Part shown: one piece after another, positions 24,925 to 35,469 of the stretch | Numbering within the stretch: the stretch's first letter is position 1 | Layout: each line of letters starts with the position of its first letter | Assembly (NCBI RefSeq): GCF_015832195.1 | Contig: NC_052017.1 | Location: forward strand, 47,321,652-47,385,651 | Reading direction: 5' to 3' | Length of the DNA: 64,000 bases | Source: Motacilla alba alba | Taxonomy: Eukaryota; Chordata; Aves; Passeriformes; Motacillidae | Position numbers and translations under genes: made by a program | The notes under the pieces: generated by a model | Told to the model about the DNA's origin: nothing | Database searches by the model: none | Seen by the model: only the letters and a program-made list of their open reading frames with translations

Positions 24925-27266
24925 CTATGGATATGTTATAAACCTCACTCCAGAGCCAGATTTTTGCCTTATCAAGTCTTCTTTTAAAAGATTAAGCTAT
25001 TACTCCTTCTGATCTTTGGAAAGAAGAAAAAAAAAACAAAAAACCCAAAACACTCAAGAGGGAATTGTCTGTTCTGGTACTTGTTCAGAAAGCCCTTTGA
25101 TATGGAAATCATTGGCGTTAACTCTTGTAGCCTCTAGCCGGTAACTCAGATAATGCGTGCAAATGCCTATACATGTCACCCACGGCGATCAAGGACCAGG
25201 GTGCGTGTTCCTCTTCAGACTCATCCAGACCCATCCTCTCCCTCTTCTCTCTGGATAGCTGAGCCTGCCCACCAGCACAAGACCCAAATGAATCGCTGCT
25301 GAATCGCTGCTGCCCATTCTCCCAGGAGTGACTGGTGTGCAAGTACCGCTGCAGAGAACAGATGTGAATGTCTGAACCAGAGGCTGTCAGCACATCTGCT
25401 TAGACACACCCTAATAAATGGAAATGCCACATTACCAGTAGATGACCTGTCAGCAGGCTTATTTGCTGACTAACCTGCTGTCCCTAGAGTCACCTTGGTT
25501 TGTTTGCCATCGCTAATGCTCTAAGATCGAGCAAAAGGAGCTGTGGTGAGACTACCACTGCTTACACAGGTACCTCTGGCAGTGTGAGCCACCCTCAGAG
25601 GTCAGGAAAGGCTTCCCAAAGCCCTCTTGGGGCTGACAAGCAGAACCTCCCAGTAAGGTCAAGCACTGTGTCCTACTGCTGCATCATTGCAGTTGTTGCA
25701 GGCCCTGCTCTGGACCTTTGTTGATTCTGAGGATTTATTTTCTCTTCCAGAGGGTAACTTGTACACTTCTGTTTGGTGATCCATCCCCTGTGACTGTTCT
25801 TATTACATAAAACCACAGTCAGACCCTGTTCTTCCCTTTCAGACCAGTGGGGCTAGGCAGACTCAAACCACTTTGGTTTTGAGTACTAAGCTTTCACTTT
25901 TCTTGATTTGTCCTATTGCCCCCCATCCCACACATACACTTCTATTTATTTTTTCTCTAAGACCTGAATATTTTGGGGTCAAAGGGAAATGTTTCTAATT
26001 TTGTCAGGACCAGGTTGATGAATATGTCTACTATGAAGAATGTATAAGAATGGTGTCCACAGTCAGACACCCAGGGAAAATTAAGAAAAGGACAAAGATA
26101 TATATGGCACATCTCCTGAGTGCTATCCCCACCTTCACCTATTTTCCACTCAGAGGATTTCCAGAGCCTAATGCAGTAGTAAGATTTCTCTTACTACTTA
26201 TTCAGGCTTTCAGACGTGCATCCACCTAAATCTTTTTGAACCCACATCATTCAGTCCTTTGTGGGATGCAGAATATCAAGGCTGTTATTTGGTGAGGCAG
26301 TGTTGTGCTGGGGAACAGGTTATGCAAGCATATGAGCTACGCATTTACTTGCCTAGGGTGATGAATTTCAATGCATTGGAAGTTTTTAAAACCTGTCTAG
26401 AGCAACAGCAAGCTGCCTTAGAGTCAGAGTCTGCAACAGTGAAGAAAGGTTCTCCCAGAGAATGTAAATGGTCAGATGTACCTCTGCATCCCTGTTTTGC
26501 AATGTGCCCAGTTAGACCTGCACCTTTTCTTCACCTCCTCCAGGCACTAGCAAGACAGACTGTGAGTATTCAGCATTATTGTGTTTCAAAGTTGTAAGCC
26601 CCCGCACTCCTTAAATAACTTCTCCTGGTTCAGAGAGAAACCTCTACAGAAATTTTGAAGGATTTCTCAAGCAAGTCAGTCAGAACCAAAATGACCACAC
26701 AGTTCCTCAAGATACTGTGGTCAGATTTCAGCAACCATCTTCTCTCCACCTAAGCAGGGAAGGAGAGGAAGCAAAACCTAGAATGGAAATATAAACATCA
26801 GTGATACTCAACCCCCACAGCACGCAGGACAAGCACGCAGGTGATACTGCAGAGCCCCTGAAGCAAAGCTGTTTCTGACACCAACGGAAGCAGGCTTACC
26901 CCAGAAGGAGCTCACCTGAAAATCCCATCCAGCATTAAAGTGATAATATATAGAATGACAGCTCTCCATGTTTCAGTCAACTAAGCATTCCTGGAAGATC
27001 CAGTAAATCAAGACAGATGCAAGAAAACTTGAATTAGATGCAGCAAGACCACTCTAAGCCATTAGCTTGATGGGTCTGATGGAGGGACCACTGTCCTGTC
27101 CTGAGGATTCCCTCTTCCCTGTGGTGGATGAGGAGAGACATGTGGCTCAGCTACGCCCAAAACAGCACCTTTCATCAGCTCAAAATAAGAAAAGCTGCGT
27201 GAGAAAACTATTGCATACAATCAAAACTTGGACACTTTTCCTCCTGAAATTATGGGAGAGAGGAGT
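24925..27266. other. Single-copy non-coding sequence
   Basis: No gene supported. A short stretch at about 26355-26405 (gtgatgaatttcaatgcattggaagtttttaaaacctg) faintly resembles the CR1 'ggagacattcaaaacccacctgga' region, but the flanks do not continue the match. I do not call it as an element. Confidence 0.45.
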
Positions 27267-27272
27267 GAAGAG
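27267..27272. repeat. Target-site duplication, left copy (GAAGAG)
   Basis: The six bases GAAGAG directly precede the LTR's TG terminus and are repeated exactly at 27665-27670, just after its CA terminus. A 6-bp duplication is characteristic of ERVK (beta-retrovirus-like) integration. Confidence 0.85.
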
Positions 27273-27664
27273 TGTGGTTTTTAGGATAGTCAGGACAAGG
27301 GGTGAGAGTGACGGAGAAACTTTGACTCCATGTTTCAGAAGGCTGGTTTATTATATTATGATATATATTATATTAAAAAAACACACTAAAACTATACTAA
27401 AAGAACAGAGAGTAAGATGCATCAGAAAACAAAACAAGAATAGAAAAGAATGAATAACAAAGGTTTGTGACTCCTGGAGAGTCTGACTCAGTTGCCACCT
27501 TGATTGGTTATTAAATAGAAACATCCAACATGGACCAATCAAGAAAGCACTTGTTGCATTCTAAACTAGTAAATAATAATTTGTTTACATTTATTCCTGA
27601 AACCCTCTCAGCTTCTCAGGAGAAGAAAATCCTGACAAAAGGATTTTCATAAAATATAACTACA
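27273..27664 (-). mobile_element. Solo LTR of an ERVK-type endogenous retrovirus (minus)
   Basis: A 392-bp element bounded by TGTGG on the plus strand at its left end and by TACA at its right end, so it reads TG...CA on the minus strand. On that strand its order is: a 'caggattttcttctcctgagaagctgag' block, inverted CCAAT boxes (gattggtcc), 'ttttagtatagttttag', the TA-rich 'taatataatatatatcat', the poly(A) signal AATAAA (plus strand TTTATT, 27347-27352), and 'catggagtc'. It shares all these blocks in the same order with the plus-strand copy at 39978-40400. No gag, pol or env sequence flanks it, so it is a solo LTR left by LTR-LTR recombination. I recall this family from songbird genomes; the exact family name is not assigned. 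Confidence 0.88.
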
Positions 27665-27670
27665 GAAGAG
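27665..27670. repeat. Target-site duplication, right copy (GAAGAG)
   Basis: Exact repeat of the six bases at 27267-27272. Together they show that the LTR inserted as a unit and that both flanks have stayed intact since. Confidence 0.85.
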
Positions 27671-29739
27671 CTGACATGGAAGTTAATTAACTTCCTTTTC
27701 ATAAGTAATGATTTAATCCAGTCCCACCAGAGGAGAGAGTACTGGTCAGATAAACCCAACAGGGAAAAACCAGAGACAGAAATCTGTAGCAATTCAGATT
27801 TCTGACATCACAATTCCACAATCACAATTCCACAATCAAACTTCAATGTACTCAGTATGCCTGGGGCATATAAACTGAGCAGCAGCTAAAAAAGCAAAAT
27901 TTAGGATGTGCAAAGGAAGCAAAGAGATAAGCAATGATATTGTCTCCCTTTTTAAGTCTTACACAGTATGTGGTTGGTAATGCATCCGTGGCTGAATGCT
28001 GGAGTTTGACGGACTGCAGGCTGCTCCCAGCAGCACTTTTGCTGTCACTTCCACTGCAGCTCCCTGCAAGACTCATTCTTGCACATCACCAGGGGGCTCA
28101 AAGTGCCCTTCCTCCTGTCTAGAGTGAGGGGGAAAGAGGAGGAGCTGTCAGCTGACAAGATGGGGAAATTGTTTTGGCTTTATGCAGCAAACAGATGCTG
28201 GTCTCTCCATAACACCTCCTGTTGTCCTGTTGCCTCCATGTGCCTCCCTACAACAGCTCCACACCCACTCCATCAGGCATGGCTGTAAACTGGGCTGTCC
28301 AATCAGGTTTCTTTCTTTTGTGCCACCATCAAGTGGCACTCTGCTTTGTTCTGAGTTTTAAACTCTGTGGTCAAGATGTCCACAAAAATCTACACTCACG
28401 GAGCTGAACAACAGTACTATAATCACTCTCCACCAGACTTTTTTCTGCTAAAAAGTCCCCTGTCACAAGGATCACAACCTCTATGCTATGGCAATTACAA
28501 GGAATAATGGAGATGGTTTAGGATTTTTCTTTTGAGCAGTAAGCAGAGATGTTCATCTTGGAGCACAAATTTTCTTCCAAATTTTCCCCTGGGCTACACG
28601 AGCCCAGCCTCAAAAGCAGTGTGGAGAGTTGGACATGGAGTGCCAGTGTTAGAAGCATGCCCCGAGCTGGATGCAGGGAAGCAGGCAGCAGCTGGAGCTC
28701 TACCATGTAACATATCACATCAGTCAGATGATACTTTTGCAGGTTTGTTTGTAATATGCCAAGGCTTTTTTCTATGAATACCTACAAATGTTCTGTCTCA
28801 TAAGGAGGACATCCTTCAACTATATCATCCCCTCTTCATAGCTTTAGTGAAATTTCTTTTTCTAATTTGAAAACACCATTTTCTATGTAGAAACAGGACA
28901 TTTTGTTACAGTGCTTTGACCACAGCACACCTTTATTCAGCCATAGATGTTTCACATGGGTTTGCTTTCCCAGCTTTGATTGTTTAGCCTCCTTTCTCCA
29001 TCAGGTGATGCATTCATGCATTGCCTTTCCTTTACCATGAAAAGCAATTGGGCATATGACAAGACACCCTTGTGAGATACTGTATCATAAGAAAGTGGTT
29101 TTTATGCTCTTCCTAGTCTTTGAAAAAAAGCAAAAATAACCAGAGCAGAAGGAAGATGGAGAAGGAGAACATGAGAAGGAAGTTATAACAATTGTCTGGG
29201 TTATTTTGCTTTTCTACAGCTCTAATTCATTGCTGCATGCTCAGCAAAAAACCAGGCAGGGCCAATGGGCAGAGAATTTGGAAAACCCAGGAAAAAACGT
29301 GATGTCTGCAAGACTTAGAAATGCAGAAATGCAGAAAACAGATTACACTTGGTGAAGCACAATGAGATACATTTTTTAAGCTCAGAAGTAGACATTGACT
29401 CTGAATGGAAACCATCCTGGTCTCCTTTCAGCGATGAGGCACAGAAATTTGCAACTGGGGCAAGGAATCTGGGTGTCCTTTAATACTTGTATGTGACATT
29501 GTGAAGTAGTGCGTTTTCCATCATGATCACAGACAGTCTACTTCCAAAAATTATTCAGTACAGAGGGAGCACAGTGCCCTTCTGGAAGGTAGAAAATGAG
29601 GACATGGAGGGCTCTCAGGGCAGCTGAGCCCAGAAGGCAGGTTGCACTTGTTATAGATGGATAATGAGATGCTTGGTTCTTGCAATTAAAAGATAACTAT
29701 TGTGTGAATATTAAGAAAAGCTTTAGTGATATATAGTTA
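27671..29739. other. Single-copy non-coding sequence with a 14-bp tandem duplication
   Basis: No gene supported. At 27807-27838 the 14-base unit ATCACAATTCCACA is present twice in tandem plus four further bases. The remainder shows no element termini. Open frames are short and without motifs. Confidence 0.5.
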
Positions 29740-30027
29740 TGTTATTGTAGTTTGGATGTCTGCTGTTCTCCCCATAGTTCCCTTTTCTCCCTGTATATTG
29801 CCATCAGACAGCCTGGGTTGTCTAGGACAGGTAGAAAGAAGGTGTGCAGGTGTCCCTTACCTGAGGCAGCTGGGAATGGAAAAGCTTGGGGGGGGGGGGT
29901 GTGCAGCATGGCAACACCTGACCTCCAATCAAGTTACAAGAAAGCAGTTTCCATCGATAAATGGCAAAGAAGATCTGACTGACAGACTTTGGGAGGGGCC
30001 AGGGCTGGCTGATGTAACTCCCAGGGG

Positions 30028-30034
30028 TATAAAA
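30028..30034 (+). promoter_or_regulatory. TATA box of the LTR promoter
   Basis: TATAAAA preceded by CCAGGGG inside the plus-strand LTR. It sits where a retroviral U3 core promoter should be, upstream of the poly(A) signal at 30146. Transcription would start about 30 bases downstream, near 30060. Whether it is still active is unknown. Confidence 0.55.
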
Positions 30035-30145
30035 GACTGCGCATCCATCTTGAAGATGAACTGGCCACATGGTATGCATGTGGGCAGTTTCCAGTGCTGC
30101 AGCTTTTTCCTTATGTAGTCCTTTGTTGTATTTTTGTTAAGGTTT

Positions 30146-30151
30146 AATAAA
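30146..30151 (+). terminator. Poly(A) signal of the LTR
   Basis: AATAAA in the context GGTTTAATAAACC within the plus-strand LTR, followed by T-rich and GT-rich sequence. This is the expected R-region polyadenylation signal of the element. Confidence 0.6.
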
Positions 30152-30366
30152 CCTTTTTACATTTTCAAAGTGAGCAGCTGTTTCTCACACACTGAAGCCT
30201 TGTCAGGCATCCACAAAGAGCTGTTCTGTGGGGCCAGTGAGAGCTCAGTCAAGGTTTCTTGTATGCTGAGGTGAGTGGGGAAGACTTGACTGCTCAGTAA
30301 AGCACACTGAAGACATACTGACGATCTCTGCCTGTGTGGGATGTCTGAAATCTACACCCTGTCACA

Positions 30367-31435
30367 CTAGTGGTCTGTGCATGATAAGTTCATCCAAGGT
30401 AAAACTGGGCTTGACACAGCCTGCAGCTAATCCCTGTGTTGTGATCAAAAGCATAAATCCCACATTTTTCATGAGGGGTTCACTATGGGTGTGCGACAGT
30501 ATTGCTCTGTGTGCACAAGAGAGGCCATTTGCAGGACTCCAGTCATTGGACAGCAAGGTGGATGACAGACATGCAGACCCACACAACTGACTGGGCCTGA
30601 GTTGGCCACCAGGCATTTTTTAAGACAAAGTTTCAGCTCCTGTCAGTTATCACTGCCCTACTGATAATGGGGTCATTTCCAGTTGCATTAACAGGAGATC
30701 CTATTTAGATTTAATTACAGATTTGCTACACTCATGCCTGGAGTGATGGGGACATGACATTCAGGGATTTGGGGAGTAGATCAGCATGTGGATGTTGAAG
30801 CAAATTTCGCATCTCAGACCCACCTCTTACAGCAAAAAACTAAATGCTCTTGAGCATGCTCACTCTTGCTGAGATACATGGGCTTTAGTTTCTTCCTCTA
30901 AGGAGCTAATTAATATCTCACAGAAGTATTATCATGTGCTTTTAGCATTTATGGATGCTTTATTTTACAGTGCTGGTCTTCCCAGAAGCAAAACTGCAAC
31001 CCTACAGAAATCCAGCCTGGAGTCTTTAAAATGTTCTAGGCTTAGTGTGTCCATGGCTGATGATAGATAATGTCTGATTTGTCCAGCTGGTATGCCCAGA
31101 TAAGATCAGGTAGGTGTTTATAAACCAAGAGTAGCGTTAAGTACAAGCAGGCATAGCACAGTAAGTACCTGACAAACAGCCACAGAGAGTTCCTGCAACA
31201 AGAGAGAAAGATAAATGCAAAAAAAAAATTACAGACACTGTAAAAAAGATCTATTAATATTAAAAAGTATCAGAGCATATAATTTTGTAATTTTTTGCCC
31301 AGGTAAAAGCAGAATCTTTCCTTCCTGTTGCTGCCAATATTGAGTCCATCCTTGGCAACAGTTTAACACTTAACAATGGCTCTTGCCACCAAAGGTTATG
31401 TGGTATAAACACACAAGGACACAGAGCAGAGAAAC
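30367..31435. other. Single-copy non-coding sequence
   Basis: No exon or mobile element recognised. The stretch separates the plus-strand LTR from the MIR remnant and is AT-rich. Confidence 0.45.
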
Positions 31436-31530
31436 TGAGTACTATCATCACTTTACAGGTGGGCAACTGAAGCCTGAAGGGAAGCAATTTGCCTGAGATC
31501 ATTGTTAGTCCTGTCAGTGCTCTTGGTCCA
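31436..31530 (+). mobile_element. MIR SINE fragment (plus)
   Basis: Reading from ACTGAGTACTATCATCACTT, the sequence follows the MIR core and 3' part in order: 'actttacaggtgggcaactgaagcc' (core: cattttacagatgaggaaactgaggc), then 'aagcaatttgcctgagatcat' (aagtgacttgcccaaggtcac). 'Tagtcctgtcagtgctcttggtcca' follows in the position of the tail. MIR elements were active before the amniote radiation, so high divergence is expected. The tRNA-derived head is missing. I am fairly confident of the class. Confidence 0.65.
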
Positions 31531-31534
31531 CACC

Positions 31535-34500
31535 ACTTCTCCATTATTCTGTTCTGACAAACCCTGCAGTGCTTTTACGTGCTCCTTTTGAAATAGTATT
31601 CCCACAGGTGAATGCTCCATGTTGGCAGGAACATCTTCCTGATGTGAAAACGCTCGAATTTAAATGGAAATGAAGCTTCACAAATTTAAAGAAAGCCATA
31701 AGAACTCTCTAATTGTGCTCGGCTGTGCAACAGTGAAAAAATGCTTCTCTCTCCTCAGGAAAGTAAAAAACAATTGATCCATTTTCTGGAAAACTGTCTG
31801 CAAGATCCATCTTACAGCTTCCTCCCATATGGAAGGAAACTGAAGGTTGCTTTGCTTTTACGAAGGCACCACAGGAAGTAGTAGAAAGGACAACATGTCT
31901 TGGGAGACACTCTTGCCAGTGCTAGTGGAAAGGGATGAAGAAAATGAGCAGCAGTTGCTGACTCTCACACCATCACACCATTAGCCTTCACCAGATAATG
32001 TATAAATAACTTCAGAAACAGCTGTTCCCTCACCAAAAAGTGACTAATTGAAGAATTCACTCATAAATATCTTCTTTTCCTCAAACCTTCAGCCAAAATT
32101 AGAGAAAAAGAGAAATGCCATCACTTGCTCTGGGGCTCAGGAAGTCCACATTACTTTTGTCCAGGCAGGTAAAAGTCCACCAGCAACCCATTAGTATCCA
32201 TCTGGTGTGGGGAGTATGGCAGAGAAGTGGTTTGATGAGGGGCTGACACTGGACAACCCAGGGGGAGCAAAACAGGAGGTTAAACTTTCAGCCTTCCTCC
32301 CTTTCTTCTTCAGGAGGAGGGAAGAAGGAGACATTTGCCAGCATGCACATAATTGCTGCTTTCTCACAGGTGACAGGTGAGCAGATTCATAAGGAAATGT
32401 ACCTGAGGCCAGAACAGTGTTTGCACCCAGATTACTTCAACCAGTTGATCCACTAAGATTGCATACACATAACTTTACACTTGGATCATATTTCTCTTTT
32501 TCAATTACGCTGTTTCTCCCATGTTGTTCCAGCACTAGTCAGAATGATCTTATCTCCATGGTGCTCCACGTGTAACTAAGTGTGCATGCGAAGAGAACAT
32601 TCCACCTACCCAAGAGAGAAGCAGAATTTTTTTTGGTGGCTGGATTTCTGGGTCTAGGAAGGGAAAGAAAATACATTAATTACTTTGAAAACCAGTTTTC
32701 TGACTTCTAGGACAGCAATCTTTGAACAATTTATAAGGGTTTGCACACTAACAAAACTGAGCAAGAACTGGAGACCCTGAGACACAGGAATTGAGAGATG
32801 CAAGGAACCACTGGGGCTGAAAAACTCAAGAATTAATCTAATGAAACAAAGAGGTTTCCAGCTTGAAACAAAGAGAGGTGGAGTGTACCCTGCAAGTGCA
32901 GGTGTAAGGAGAGCAATGAAGTTCTCTTTTACCCATTTCACCATAGCTGTCTTCTGGGTAGGAGAGCTGGGGTAGTTGTAGACCTTCTCTCTTTTTTGAC
33001 TGTGTAAAGAAAAAACACCAACAGAGAGTGCATCTAACTCAGTGCACTGCCAGTGCTCATTAATAAAAATGATAAAACTACATCATGAGGAGGAGCTGCA
33101 GCCTAGCAGATGCCTTGGTTGTGGAGAAGAGTTTCTTACTTCTTCCCATTAAAAGGCAATTGCATAAAAAATTATCTCACAGCAGCAGCATAAGAGGTAA
33201 AGACTAGATTGATGGCAAAGCCAAGCAGTTCCTTTGAGAACTTTGTAAGAAATATTTATTTTCTGCCTCCCTCCCAATTCCTTTAATCTTAAACCTGATC
33301 TTACTAGACTGAATTTGTTTTGGTTTCTTCTCTCTAAAAGTACATGTTGCTATGTTTCATGTTGAACCTTTCTTTATTTTGCTTTGACTGGGCAGGGGCA
33401 AGGACCTCAAGAGCATGGTGTCTGGAGGCAGCTTTCAAAAAGCATCTGTCTCCAGCAGCTCCCTAGGCACTGGAGAACAAATGAGGATCCCAAAATGCAG
33501 TCAGCCATCAGGAGCAACAGCAAGGACAACGAGAGGCACACACTGAATTTTGGGACCAAGCACTGATTATCACTTGACTGTCTTTACAAGATCAGGATTT
33601 TGTTTCTTGCCAGCTTTTACTGTCAGGCCACTCAAACTCCCTCTTCCACCAAAGCATATGCCTTTTATCTTGTGCATTCTTTTTCATCTTCTCCTCCTTT
33701 TACCTGCTTCCTGTTCCCAAGTCTTTTATTGGAATCTGCAATTCCTTTGAGTTTTTTCTTCTAGCAAAAAGAAAGAGAAGGATTTCCGTCACGATCATTT
33801 CATGGCAGCTATTTTATATATCCCTCTGCTGCACATTATCCAACCATCTACAGGGAGCCTCAAGCTTCTTGTGGTGGGATATTTTACCTTCTCATGTGTT
33901 GGTAAGCACCTAATTTGGGAACCCTTTTTACTTGGTCCACTTTCATAGGAATTACTGCATGAACAACTGAATGAATGGGTTCATCCAATCTTGGATATCA
34001 GGCAAAACTAAGCAATCCTGAAGCTGTCACACAGTGGTAAGAGAATACCAACAGCATAGGGCTAACACTATTTATAATGTTTTATTGCAGAGAAGTATTA
34101 GTATTACTGGGTTTCCCCCAGCAAATGTGCTACCATGGTGGCAAGGTACGGTCTGGTATTGTCTTCTCTGATGACTCAGCCTGGTGGAAGCATCACAGTA
34201 GTTAAAATAGAACTGTAGTGCCCCTCAGGTGTGGGGATAGCTGTACTATTGCAAGCAGTGGATTTACTTCAAAATGCTTGTTGTTTTAAACTTTGTATTA
34301 TAATTCAGCCTCTGTTCTTACAAGTAATGCAGTGCATACATAAAATCATTGCACAGCTCTTCTCTGCAAAACACAGAACAAAATTTAATCTCAAACCACT
34401 TTAGAGAACTGAAAGAGGAGCTTTTAAACTGGTCTCATAGTTCCTGCTGGCACACTGTACTTGGAACTTAATTTGGGAGTGATTGCTAGAAGGAATACTT

Positions 34501-34655
34501 AACCCCTCCTGTTCTGTGGGGTTGGAGGATTTCTGCATTGCAGTGCAGTTGGGAAAGGGGAGAGTCAGAGTGAGAAGCCTAGTGCTGGGCTCTGTACTTA
34601 AATGTAGTGTTTTGAAATTCAGAAATCCTGTTTAACCTTGTTACTGAAAGGAAAC
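31535..34655. other. Single-copy non-coding sequence
   Basis: No supported gene. Open frames at 32654-32944 (minus) and 33384-33566 (plus) contain no recognisable motif. The stretch around 32430-32560 looks evenly composed and repeat-free, but nothing in it identifies a function. Confidence 0.45.
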
Positions 34656-34725
34656 TACAGTCTAGTGGTTAGGTGAAGGGGGAGCATGGCTTAAGTGTCA
34701 CTTGAGCTCTGGCCATGAAGAGAGA
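34656..34725 (+). mobile_element. Possible tRNA-derived SINE head (MIR-like)
   Basis: The words 'cagtctagtggttaggtgaagggggagcatgg' resemble the 'cagtctagtggttagagca' head seen in CORE-SINEs of reptiles and mammals. This head derives from the tRNA A-box region. The expected B-box 'gggttcgaatcc' is not clear downstream. It may be a heavily decayed copy or a coincidence. Confidence 0.3.
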
Positions 34726-35149
34726 GCACTTGCTCTGAAAATAAGCATGTAGCTGCAGGCTTTGCTGCTGTTGTTCAGGTTGCTGCTTTTGCTTCTTACT
34801 CTGCAAAGTAATGCTATGAACCCCTTACAGGTTATTATGAAAGAGAATTGAAATTAATATCTGGGATATGCCCTAAACTTAGGTCTACTGAGTAAAAGAT
34901 AAGCTACTCCTGGAATCTGCTGAAAAATGAGATGGGACTTTCCAAATCTAAATGTCATTTATATTTCTCTGGTTGGGTGATTATGTGACAGAAAAAAGAA
35001 GCTATTCTACATAAATATGAGGTGCTTGTTTGATGCTGCATAAACTATATTAACTGGCAATCAATAGCATGTGCTTCACATATGGAAGATGTGGAAACAT
35101 TCTGGATACTGTAAAAAAGAAACAGAATAGAAGGCATTGCTAATACTTA

Positions 35150-35460
35150 CGACTCAATTAGTTCAGGGTGATTGAGCTGCTCGTGCAAGTGATTTATTTT
35201 TATCTGCATGTCCTTAAAAGTTCAAAGGAAAAGCAAACAATCTTAGTATTAGTCCATCGTTCTGCCGTGCAATAAAAGTCAAGTCAGAGCTTATTAGCAT
35301 GAGATCAGCACCAGTGCTGCCCTTGCAGATATTATATCCTGCTCTCTCAAATTGGGTCTGATAGAAATCTACAGGAATCCACCCTCCTGGTATTAGTTTT
35401 ATATTGCCGTAACTTTCTGGATGACTTATGTTCCCAATAATACAAGGTCAGCTGTTTTAA
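35150..35460. promoter_or_regulatory. Candidate conserved non-coding element
   Basis: No coding frame and no repeat signature. The stretch carries several AT-rich homeodomain-type words next to retained CpGs: 'gcaagtgatttatttttatctgcatgtcc', 'ccatcgttctgccgtgcaataaaagtcaagtcag', 'gcttattagcatgagatcagc' and 'tattgccgtaactttctgg'. In vertebrate gene deserts such texture often marks deeply conserved enhancers. This is an impression from word content only and has not been tested by alignment. Confidence 0.22.
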
Positions 35461-35469
35461 AAACACTCT

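Larger units (their letters stand above)
29740..30366 (+). mobile_element. Endogenous retrovirus LTR, probably ERVL-like (plus)
   Basis: The sequence has LTR organisation on the plus strand. It starts TGTTATTGTAGTTTGG and has a TATA box (TATAAAA, 30028-30034) in the setting CCAGGGGTATAAAAGAC. A poly(A) signal AATAAA lies at 30146-30151, about 120 bp downstream of the TATA box. A GT-rich region follows and it ends in ...CCTGTCACA. I recall the blocks 'ggaggggccagggctggctga' and 'ttaaggtttaataaacctttttacattttcaa' from a dispersed avian LTR family. The ends are approximate: I did not find a convincing target duplication at either boundary. A run of 11 G (29889-29899) lies in the U3 part. No internal coding region adjoins it. 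The ERVL assignment is weak; the LTR call itself is stronger. Confidence 0.72.

Noticed and set aside
26355..26405. Weak similarity to the CR1 'attcaaaacccacctgga' region
   Set aside because: The match does not extend into either flank, so it may be coincidental.
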